Part shown: piece after piece, positions 50,101 to 62,100 of the stretch
How the letters are laid out: every line of letters starts with the position of its first letter
How positions within the stretch are numbered: the stretch's first letter is position 1
Assembly: GCF_963675165.1 (NCBI RefSeq)
Contig: NC_087393.1
Coordinates: 4,283,502-4,347,501 of the forward strand
Origin: Halichondria panicea
Lineage: Eukaryota > Porifera > Demospongiae > Suberitida > Halichondriidae
Reading direction: 5' to 3'
DNA length: 64,000 nucleotides
The notes under the pieces: generated by a model
What the model saw: only the letters and a program-made list of their open reading frames with translations
Told to the model about the DNA's origin: nothing
Databases searched by the model: none
Program-made: the position numbers and the translations under genes

Positions 50101-53100
50101 TTTCCACTCCCCAATGTGCTGACACTATACCAGTGAAAGCCCATATGAGTAACGGTAACACAACGAACACAAATCGTGTGAATCTGTCCAAAATCGTGTT
50201 CTCTAGAATAAAATAGATGATGATGACAACGAGGAGAATCGACAAGCCAACAGTACCAGCTGTAGTAGGATCAACACCACCATAGTTAACCAGAACAATG
50301 ACAAAGTTCAGTTGAGTAGCTGCAGTAAGCCAAGAAGCATATATAGCTACGCTGTTCAAAACAATAATCCGAGTGAGGTACAAATCGATCTTGAACTTCT
50401 TTGTAGAGGAGAGTGCAGGTGTTTCTCTGTAGAGGTGAATGGCCTGTGCAATCAGTGGCGTATAGAGATATACCACACAGAGCTATAAAGGCAAAGGCAA
50501 CTTGAGGGTACAAATTACCCCATGAGTAGGTCCATACAATACTACAAAGGTTTGCAAATCCATAAAATATGTAGGTAACAAACGAGATTGCCCGCGGTGT
50601 TGCAGGTCTGAAGACAAAAGACCAACCATAGACAATCCAGAGGACTTGAGCGGTGTATATGACTCCCCATACAGAAAATGTCCATCCAGCAGGAGTGATT
50701 TGTGTGTTGTAGCTATCAGAAACCTCTCCTGTTCTATTCATGAATCCAGCCCCTTCAATATTAGAGAGTAGGCCTGTAAGAAGTGTGAGCCCCAGGATGA
50801 TTAGTAAAACCAGTAGGTTTTACATAGGATTGGCAGTGGGTTTGCCCGTGTTTAGTAATATTTCAATTATTTTGACTCATGTTCAAACTGTTCTATCTCT
50901 GCAGGGAAAGGCCACATCAAGAAACTGGCTGAACAGATAGTTTATTTAGCCTTTTCTCTCTTTGTATCTCTCATTTCATAATCCATAAACATTTTAATGA
51001 ATGAATATTTTTATTTTAAAAATTGCACTATTTCGACGTTTCACCGCTCTTTGTCTGACTGACTAAGTAAGTAAGTGAGTAAGTAAGTAAGTTTCTTGCC
51101 CAGCATTTACTCCAAGTACAGCCATCTCCAGGACATTCTGCACAGGGTTTCCAAACGACTACAACCTGGATTACAAAGCGCTTCTTCAGATTTGCGATTG
51201 CTTCCACGAGGCAGATGACCTCTCAGTCTCTATTTCTCTTACCTAGACAATTCCGCCATCTTTAATGACTCAGCCAATAATAATAGATAGGCGTGGCTAA
51301 TAAACCGTGCGCCTAAAATCAGTGCAGCAGTGCTTTTCCAGAGCCTGAGGTGTTCCTTTTCTTCACACTGTTCAGCTCTAGCTCCCTTTCTCTGACAGGC
51401 ATACTATATGCACTGGCTAGATATCATGCTCTTAAAATGGCTGTCATTTAATACTGATTCGCAAATTCAACATAATTATCAAGCAATAAATTATTACTCT
51501 AATTATTATTATTAGTCCAGAGATATTCGAGAAGATATCTGATTAGTCCTGTCTTCTCTTCTTGTACTGCCTCTTGACGTTCCACTTATGCATGTCATGA
51601 TACGTAAACTGTACTGAAAAAGAAAGGGAATCCGACTAGAAAAACATTTGCAATGTGAAAAATTGCTAGGATTGGCCAGGGGAACCACAAAAAAGCGTGG
51701 GAACAAGAAATCAGACGAGAGCATAACTCCAATCCGTTACAACGTCATGAACATGTACGATACATAGTATATTAAATAATAGACTGTGTTCCAGATCCAC
51801 CTATCAGCTTCCATCCACCACATCATTCACCAGTACGGTCCGTGCATGTTACTACGCATGGATGGACTGTGTGTACCTGTGCTCAACACTGCATGTATTA
51901 GGAACATCAATTCATCACAAATCATCATGATTATGTGCCCCACATTCTAAAATGGATGTATAATAAATATATATAGGGATTGGTCATCACTCCACCAGTA
52001 AAAATTGCGTGGCATATTGGCTGGGAAAACATGGGAAAACTACCAGTATACATGTGATTGACGTTGTAACGGATTGGAGTTATGCTCTCGTCTGATTTCT
52101 TGTTCCCACGCTTTTTTGTGGTTCCCCTGGCCAATCCTAGCAATTTTTCACATTGCAAATGTTTTTCTAGTCGGATTGTAGTCAGTAGTAGAAAGATGAA
52201 TTCCAGCACTCTGTAGGTCAGGGTCGGCCTATATGGAGAAACCTTCACACTCTCCATAATATAGCTTTCTTTGTGAACAGGTGGCTAGTTGTTTCTGTGA
52301 CACTTAATTGTCTGATTGTGCTATAATGGTGAGAATGTGTAAGCCTATATCAGTCATTGGGTATGGTCCACTGAGCATGGGCTTCTTTTTGTTGATTATG
52401 TAATTTTTGTCAACTTTGAATCTACTTAAAAAGCACTGAGATAGTTGCAAATTAAAAATATGCTGACATGTATATAAACACACAAGTAAGCCTAACAACC
52501 CAATGATGGCTGTACAAAGTGTCTTTATACAGCACAAAAGGTGTTGCTATAGGAAACACTGAAATTGGACATGCATGCAACTGCCGAGGTCACTGATAGT
52601 TATATAATAATGATATTCACACCCAGAGGAGGTACGACACAAGTACCTCGATTAGGCTTGGCCACGTGCAAAATTTAACGTTAAAGTTATTGTTGCATAT
52701 GACTAATTAACTCAATTTTTAGCCTAATCAAGGTAGGCTCGTGTCGGACCTCCTCTGAGTCACACCGCTAAGCTACAAAGCTTAGTTAGAACTCTATACT
52801 TGTCACAGTATTGTGATTAATGGCTGTTATTGTGTGATATTCAACCTATTAGGGAAAAGATGTGTCCTGTGGCAATATTATTATAATATTATGTTCTAAT
52901 TTATCGGACAGCAAAAAATGCTTATTTTGGAAATTGTCCGGGTATAATTGGAACAGATCTTTATAGAGCACTGAAGTGTCCGGAATAATAACGACTGAAT
53001 AGTTGCACTAGCTATATGAAACTAGCTAAATTAATCCTCAAAGCTATATATCTTGCTGGCTATATTAAAAGCTACTTTATCTCAAGTTTTCAAGGTATGT

Positions 53101-56100
53101 CCAGATATTTAGAACAAATGTAAAAGAAGTACCAGAGTGTCCGCTGTATTAGAACAACGAAAATTGCCCAAAAAAGTGTATGGGGTAAAAAGTGTTGAAG
53201 ATATACGGTAGATTGAATCCCCTGATTATATAATACACGTAAAAGGTATCCTTGTTTCAGAGAGTCCATATTTTGGGGGTTCCGTACAATGTTACACTTA
53301 AAGTACTATGATTCCTTTCAATGTGTTGAGCACTAGTTGGGCGGAGCCCGACCGTCCCTGACGGGAGGTAGGGTTTCAAGCTTATCTGGGATTTGTCTTT
53401 GCTGCAACTATAGTGCAGCTCAATCAGATTGCAGCATTTCTAATGTGGTCAGTGTCACGGCTGGTTGACTTTAGAATAATAATATTCATAGCTTATTCAT
53501 AGCTGCTATCACATCCAGCAAGACAAATCCAAATCCTGACATAGGCTTGAAACCCGACCAACTAGCAGTGCACCAGAGAGAGCCTAGGTGAATGTATAAT
53601 AATTTATGCTAACACAAATTCATAAAAACGAGGAATAGAATAGAACTGGTTGCTATAGAACTCTGAGCACTGGTTCTAATCATGAAGCCACAGAAGGAAA
53701 TAAATTAAATTGGTGAATATAATAAACTACAAGCAACTGGCACACAACATTATTCAGCCAATTATGCTGTTTAAAACTATACTACCTATAGGGATTGGAA
53801 GTTATTGTTTCTCTCACATAGCTATTTTAGATTTTGGAAGTTAATGTCTCACACAACAATCTTGGGTTTTGGTACAGCCAGAGGACGTACAAATGCAAAG
53901 ACAATCCATAGAATGATCCTGACAATGAACAGCACTATGCACAACACCAGCAACACGAGAGTAAAGATTGGATTTCGATTGTCCTCTTCTACTCCCCAAT
54001 GTGCTGACACTGCACCAGTAAAAGCCCATATGAATAACGGATACACGACGAACACAAATCGTGCGAATCTATCCAAAATCGTATTCTCCAGAATAAAATA
54101 GACAATGATGACCACAAGAAGAATGGACAGGCCAACAGTACTAGCCGTGGTAGCATCAACACCACCATAGTAAACCAGAAGAATGATAAAGTTTATTTGA
54201 GTAGCTACAGTAAGCCAAGAAGCATATATAGCTATACTGTTCAACACAATAATTCGACTGAGGTATAGATCGATTTTGAACTTCTTTGTAGAGGAGAGAG
54301 CAGGTGTTTCTCTGTATAGATGAATGGCCTGTGCAATCACAGTGGCGTATAGAGATATGCCACACAGAACTATCAATCCAAAGGCAACTTGAGCGTACAA
54401 ATTACCCCATAAGTAGACCCATGTGATAGTACAAAGGTTTGCAAATCCATAAAAGATGTAAGTAACAAACGAGATTGCCCGTGGTGTTGCAGGTCTGAAG
54501 ACAAAAGACCAACCATAGACAATCCAGAGGACTTGAGCGGTGTATATGACTCCCCATACAGCAAATGTCCATGCAGCAGGAGTGATTTGTGTGTAGTAGA
54601 TATCAGAAACGTCTCCTGTTCCATTCCTGAATCCAGCCCCTTCAACATTGGAGAGTATGCTTGTAAGAAATGTGACTCCCAAGATGATTGTAGTCAGTAG
54701 TAGAAAGATGAATTCCAGCACTCTGTAGGTCAGGGTTGGCCTATATGGAGAAACTTTCTCACTCTCCATAATAGCTTTACTGTGAGCTGGTGGCTGTGAC
54801 ACTTGTCTGATTTGTACTAGAATGTGGCATGTATAGCAATTGGGTACATTCCATGTGGTGATGAATGTCATGGGATGTCATGATATGCATGCACTTCTCT
54901 TTGTTGATTATGTAATTTAGATTCAGTCTATCAGTTATATAATTTCTTTACCCCATCTCCAATTACAGTGTTTCCTAGCAACATGACCTTTTGTGCCTGT
55001 AAGACACCTTGTACAGCCATCAATTGGTGTTGTTAGGCTTGCTAGTGTTATACTTTGTACCATCAATTGGGTTGTTATAGGCTTATACATGTCAGCGTAA
55101 TTGGATCCTCTGTAATATACATATTGGGAAGATGTATCCTAGCTGTGGTAATAATATATACCCCTGAATATGTAACATGTAAGAGGTGTCCTTGTTTCAG
55201 AGAGTCCACATTATGGTGATTCCATGCAATGTTACACGTATTAAAGTACTATTATTTATTTCTTAAATTTCCAATGTATGTACGTGTTGATACCATAGGA
55301 GTCCAGATGAATAATTTATGCTAACACAAATTCAGAAATAGAACAAAAATAGAACTGGTATACGTTGCTATGCTATTGGAACTCTGAGCACTGAGCACTG
55401 ATTCAATATGTTCTAATCATGAAGTCACAGGAGGAAGATTGAGACCAAATATAAACTACAGCAAGCACTGGCACATAGAACACAATTATGTATTCAGCCT
55501 ACTACATATGTTTCTCTCACATAGCTATCTTAGATTTTGGAAGTTAGTTAATGTCTCACACAACAATCTTAGGTTTTGGGACAACCAGAGGACGTACAAA
55601 TGCAAAGACAATCCATAGAATGATCCTGACAATGAACAGCACTATGCACAACACCAGCAACACGAGAGTAAAGATCGGGTTTTGATTGTCCTTTTCCACT
55701 CCCCAATGTGCTGACACTATACCAGTGAAAGCCCATATGAGTAACGGGTACACGACGAACACAAATCGTGCGAATCTGTCCAAAATCGTGTTCTCTAGAA
55801 TAAAATAGATGATGATGACAACGAGGAGAATCGACAAGCCAACAGTACCAGCTGTAGTAGGATCAACACCACCATAGTTAACCAGAACAATGACAAAGTT
55901 CAGTTGAGTAGCTGCAGTAAGCCAAGAAGCATATATAGCTACGCTGTTCAGAACAATAATCCGAGTGAGGTACAAATCGATCTTGAACTTCTTTGTAGAG
56001 GAGAGAGCAGGTGTTTCTCTGTAGAGGTGAATGGCCTGTGCAATCACAGTGGCGTATAGAGATATACCACACAGAGCTATAAAGGCAAAGGCAACTTGAG

Positions 56101-59100
56101 GGTACAAATTACCCCATGTGTAGGTCCATACAATACTACAAAGATTTGCAAATCCATAAAATATGTAGGTAACAAACGAGATTGCCCGCGGTGTTGCAGG
56201 TCTGAAGACAAAAGACCAACCATAGACAATCCAGATGACTTGGGCGGTATATATGACTCCCCATACAGCAAATGTCCATGCAGCAGGACCGATCTGTGTG
56301 TTGTAGCTATCAGAAACCTCTCCTGTTATATTCATGAATCCAGCCCCTTCAATATTAGAGAGTAGGCCTGTAAGAAGTGTGAGCCCCAGGATGATTGTAG
56401 TCAGTAGTAGAAAGATGAATTCCAGCACTCTGTAGGTCAGGGTCGGCCTATATGGAGAAACCTTCACACTCTCCATAATATAGCTTTCTTTGTGAACAGG
56501 TGGCTAGTTGTTTCTGTGACACTTAATTGTCTGATTGTGCTATAATGGTGAGAATGTGTAAGCCTATATCAGTCATTGGGTGTGGTCCACTGAGCATGGG
56601 CTTCTTTTTGTTGATTATGTAATTTTTGTCAACTTTGAATCAAATTAAAAAGCACTGAGATAGTTGCAAATTAAAAATATGCTGACATGTATATAAACAC
56701 ACAAGTAAGCCTAACAACCCAATGATGGCTGTACAAAGTGTCTTTATACAGCACAAAAGGTGTTGCTATAGGAAACACTGAAATTGGACATGCATGCAAC
56801 TGCCGAGGTCACTGATAGTTATATAATAATGATATTCACACCCAGAGGAGGTACGACACAAGTACCTCGATTAGGCTTGGCCACGTGCAAAATTTAACGT
56901 TAAGTTATTGTTGCATATGACTAATTAACTCAATTTTTAGCCTAATCAAGGTAGGCTCGTGTCGGACCTCCTCTGAGTCACACCACTAAGCTACAAAGCT
57001 TATAGTTAGAACTCTATACTTGTCACGGTATTGTGATTAATGGCTGTTATTGTGTGATATTCAACCTATTAGGGAAAAGATGTGTCCTGTGGCAATATTA
57101 TTATTATGTTCTAATTTATCGGACAGCAAAAAATGCTTATTTTGGAAATTGTCCGGGTATAATTGGAACAGATCTTTATAGAGCACTGAAGTGTCCAGAA
57201 TAATAACGACTGAATAGTTGCACTAGCTATATGAAACTAATCCTCAAAGCTATATATCTTGCTGGCTATATTAAAAGCTACTTTATCTCAAGTTTTCAAG
57301 GTATGTCCAGATATTTAGAACAAATGTAAAAGAAGTACCAGAGTGTCCGCTGTATTAGAACAACGAAAATTGCCCAAAAAAGTGTATGGGGTAAAATTGT
57401 TGAAGATATACGGTAGATTGAATCCCCTGATTATATAATACATGTAAAAGGTGTCCTTGTTTCAGAGAGTCCATATTTTGGGGGTTCCATACAATGTTAC
57501 ACTTAAAGTACTATGATTCCTTTCAATGTGTTGAGCACTAGTTGGGCAGAGCCCGACCGTCCCTGACGGGAGGTAGGGTTTCAAGCTTATCTGGGATTTG
57601 TCTTTGCTGCAACTATAGTTGCAGCTCAATCAGATTGCAGCATTTCTAATGTGGTCAGTGTCACGGCTGGTTGCACAACCGCAAGCAAGGTAAAGTTATA
57701 GTAAAATTGGTTAACACCCACTTTATAATAATAATATTCATAGCTTATTCATAGCTGCTATCACATCCAGCAAGACAAATCCAAATCCTGACATAGGCTT
57801 GAAACCCGACCAACTAGCAGTGCACCAGAGAGAGCCTAGGTGAATGTATAATAATTTATGCTAACATAAATTCATAAAAACGAGGAATAGAATAGAACTG
57901 GTTGCTATAGAACTCTGAGCACTGGTTCTAATCATGAAGCCACAGAAGGAAATTAATTAAATTATAATAAACTACAAGCAACTGACACACAACATTATTC
58001 AGCCAATTATGCTGTTTACTACCTAGGGATTGGAAGTTATTGTTTCTCTCACATAGCTATCTTAGATTTTGGAAGTTAATGTCTCACACAACAATCTTAG
58101 GTTTTGGTACAGCCAGAGGACGTACAAATGCAAAGACAATCCATAGAATGATCCTGACAATGAACAGCACTATGCACAATACCAGCAACACGAGAGTAAA
58201 GATTGGATTTCGATTGTCCTCTTCTACTCCCCAATGTGCTGACACTGCACCAGTAAAAGCCCATATGAATAACGGATACACGATGAACACAAATCGTGCG
58301 AATCTATCCAAAATTGTATTCTCCAGAATAAAATAGACAATGATGACCACAAGGAGAATGGACAGGCCAACAGTACCAGCCGTGATAGCATCAACACCAC
58401 CATAGTAAACAAGAAGAATGACAAAGTTTATTTGAGTAGCTACAGTAAGCCAAGAAGCATATATAGCTATACTGTTCAACACAATAATTCGACTGAGGTA
58501 TAGATCGATCTTGAACTTCTTTGTAGAGGAGAGAGCAGGTGTTTCTCTGTATAGATGAATGGCCTGTGCAACCAGAGTGGCGTATAGAGATATTCCACAC
58601 AGAACTATCAATCCAAAGGCAACTTGAGCGTACAAATTACCCCATAAGTAGACCCATGTGATAGTACAAAGGTTTGCAAATCCATAAAAGATGTAAGTAA
58701 CAAATGAGATTGCCCGTGGTGTTGCAGGTCTGAAGACAAAAGACCAACCATAGACAATCCAGAGGACTTGAGCGGTATATATGACTCCCCATACAGCAAA
58801 TGTCCATGCAGCAGGAGTGATTTGTGTGTAGTAGATATCAGAAACCTCTCCTGTTCCATTCCTGAATCCAGCCCCTTCAACATTGGAGAGTATGCTTGTA
58901 AGAAATGTGACTCCCAAGATAATTGTAGTCAGTAGTAGAAAGATAAATTCCAGCACTCTGTAGGTCATGGTCGGCCTATACGGAGAAACTTTCTCACTCT
59001 CCATAATATAGCTTTCTCTATGAACAGGTGGCTAGCTATTTCTGTTGTCTGATTGTGCTATAAGACCAAGCAAAGTCAATTTGTAGTTTCTCAAGCTATT

Positions 59101-62100
59101 ATTTGTAAAATAGCAAGCCATTGAGGCATTTGTTATGATATTCATAGAATTTTAATTGAAAACACACCCCTAACTTCCTCAATAAGCGGAAGTGCATAAT
59201 TTTCACTAATTAATTTTAGTCATAATTATATTCATGACCAAAAATCCATAAAAATGTATCCTTTTCTTTTCTTTTAGTGCCTTTAATTTGAGGTCACGTG
59301 ATATTTATGTAAAGCTGCCAATTTCCAAGCGTGAGGGCCTAAGAAACTACAAATTGACTTTGCATGGCCTACAGAGTTTTTCAGGTTGCTTGCAAAAGTT
59401 GAATTGTGGAAATTTGACTCACGTGATGTTTCGCTCACGTGCCTTAGCCTTATAAGTCAAAATTAAAGTGGGCGGGGGAGTACAGGCATTGTGACCAGCT
59501 AGCCTCCTTCACAAGGCCTCAAAAAGGAGGCCTGCTACTGACTGTTTGCGCATGCGCAAAATTATATCCCCGTAATGTTTCCATTAAACTGATATTTTAC
59601 CCGAAAAATATCCTGAATAACATATACACACAAAGAACACTACATACACAGAGCTATATAGCTAGCTAGCTAGAGACAGAGCTGTACGTTCGGTTACAGC
59701 ATGCTATTTCTTCTGATAGAGTCTACATGTAGACTTTCACCAAGGTTAGTGTCAGATGGGCGTGGCCTGTCCATATAGGCTATTGTCAGCCTTCCCTCCA
59801 TTCAGACGATTGCCATCCACACTGTTGCAGGCTGTGAGTTCTTTGTTAACATAGCAGGCTAAGGGTAGCTATTAGAATGCTATCACACGGGCTAGAAACC
59901 TTCTTCTCCACTTTCTTCAATCCACTTCCGTTGTGACGTCATGGTTTTACTGAGCATTATACAATGATATCCTGAGTCCCCAGTTTCTGGGGATTATGTG
60001 GCGCATGCGCAAACAGTCGATACCAGGCCCTCTCTTCGAGGAAGAGCGGCCTGGGATCGAGGCTATGTGACCAGCTAGCTAGCTGAACAACACACATTCA
60101 AAGCTTTGTACTAGACTTTAAGTTGCTAAACCCTCAGAGAAGAAGTGAGTGGGATCTTAGATCTGTAGTGTAGTATTACTTGCTGGAGAGCATAATTCTC
60201 CAGCATACATACAATTCTTTAATGCTGGAGAAATCCTATATGCTCTCCAACAAAATTTAATATATGCTGCAATCCTGTAGGCTGGCTCCCAATTCTTCTG
60301 TTTTACTGCTGAGTTGAGTCTTTTCATCTTTAAAAAGTCTAGACGAACCTGTATGATTTTGACAAAACATACTGCACAGCATTACAGTGTCAGATTATCA
60401 CTCTTCATTTGTATAAACACTCTAAAATTGTGCTGTTTTTTGCTATTATTTCTCCCCCACCCACTCTTATAAGCTAATTAAGGCTAAGGCACGTGAGCAA
60501 AACATCACTTGAGTTAAATTTCCACAATTAATCGTTGCAAGCAACCTGAAAAACTCTGTAATAGTAAGAATGTATTGGGTATACATTCCAGGTGATGTCC
60601 ACTGATGCATGGGCTTCTTTCTTTTTGTTGATTATGTAATTTTTATACTAGCAGTTCATGCAGTTCCTAATTTTCTATAGCAACACGACCTTTTGTAAAA
60701 CACTTTGTATAACCATCAATTGGGTTGTTAAGCTTGCTTGTGTGCTTATACATGTCAGCAAAATTGAAATTTGCACCATCTCTAATACTATTGGGAAGAA
60801 GATGTGTCCTGTGGCATAGATTGAATCCCCTGATTATACACATAAGAGGTGTCCTTTTTTAAGAGAGTCCATGTTTTGTGGGTTCTACGCAATGTTTCAC
60901 TATGATTCCTTTCTTAACTCTCCAATGTATTGAAGTGCACAAGAGAGAACCTAGATGAATGTATAATCATTTATGCTAACACAACTTCATAAAAATGATA
61001 TTAATAACTGGTTGCTATAGAACTCTGAGCACTGATTTCAATGTTCTATTCATGACTACAAGTACTGGCACACAGAACACAATTATATGCATAACTACAT
61101 TGTTTCTCTCACATAGCTATCTTAGATTTTGGAAGTTAATGTCTCACACAACAATCTTAGGTTTTGGGACAGCCAGAGGACGTACAAATGCAAAGACAAT
61201 CCATAGAATGATCCTGACAATGAACAGCACTATGCATAACACCAACAACACGACAGTAAAGATTGGGTTTCGATTGTCCTCTTCCACTCCCCAATGTGCT
61301 GATACTATACCAGAGAAAGCCCATATGAATAACGGGTACACGACAAACACAAATCGTGCGAATCTGTCCAAAATCGTGTTCTCTAGAATAAAATAGACGA
61401 TGATGACCACAAGAAGAATGGACAGGCCAACAGTACCAGCCGTGGTAGCATCAACACCACCATAGTAGATAAGAAGAATGACGAAGTTCAGTTGAGTAGC
61501 TGCAGTAAGCCAACAAGCATATATAGCTACGCTGTTCAAAACAATAATTCGACTGAGGTACAAATCAATCTTGAACTTCTTTGTAGAGGAGAGAGCAGGT
61601 GTTTCCCTGTAGAGGTGAATGGCCTGTGCAATCACAGTGGCATATAGAAGTATGCCAAACAGGGCTATAAATCCAAAGGCAACTTGAGCATACAAATTAC
61701 CCCATAAGTAGATCCATGTGATATTACAAAGGTTTGCAAATCCATAAAAGATGTAAGTAACAAACGAGATTGCCCGTGGTGTTGCAGGTCTGAAGACAAA
61801 AGACCAACCATAGACAATCCAGAGGACTTGAGCGGTATATATGACTCCCCATACAGCAAATGTCCATCCAGCAGGAGTGATTTGTGTGTAGAAGATATCA
61901 GAGATTTCTTGCGTTCCATTTCTGAATCCAGCCCCTTCAACATTGGAGAGTATGTTTGTAAGAAATGTGACTCCCAGGATGATTGTAGTCAGTAGTAGAA
62001 AGATGAATTCCAGCACTCTGTAGGTCAGAGTCGGCCTATATGGAGAAACCTTCTCACTCTCCATAATGTTAGTAGCTTTCTTTGTGAACAGGTGGCTAGT

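Larger units (their letters stand above)
52258..53848. other. Spacer between array copies 5 and 6, with two MITEs
   Basis: Contains a family B MITE (52,624-52,757) and a family D element (53,334-53,564). Duplicated at 56,477-58,083. No gene recognised. Confidence 0.7.
49458..54880. repeat. Segmental duplication block A (array copies 5 and 6)
   Basis: From about GTACCATCAATTGGGTTGTT at 49,472, this block matches 55,050-59,000 nearly base for base through copy 5/7, the spacer with its MITEs, and copy 6/8. The main difference is the 1.37-kb insertion at 50,803-52,173, absent from block B. This is a tandem duplication of a two-gene unit. Confidence 0.88.
56477..58083. other. Spacer between array copies 7 and 8, with two MITEs
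   Basis: Duplicate of 52,258-53,848, with a family B MITE (56,843-56,975) and family D element (57,539-57,816). No gene recognised. Confidence 0.7.
55050..59004. repeat. Segmental duplication block B (array copies 7 and 8)
   Basis: Counterpart of 49,458-54,880 without the 1.37-kb insertion. A small extra stretch near 57,672-57,720 (GCACAACCGCAAGCAAGGTA) is present here within the family D element but absent from block A. Confidence 0.88.

Noticed and set aside
46122-61396. Open frames on the plus strand opposite array copies 3-9 (for example 58,040-58,336)
   Set aside because: They are the antisense shadow of the conserved C-terminal coding region and have no independent protein features.
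40437-62064. Reading the multi-pass family as GPCRs
   Set aside because: No DRY or NPxxY motif, short loops, Trp-rich helix starts and about eight helices do not fit rhodopsin-like receptors.
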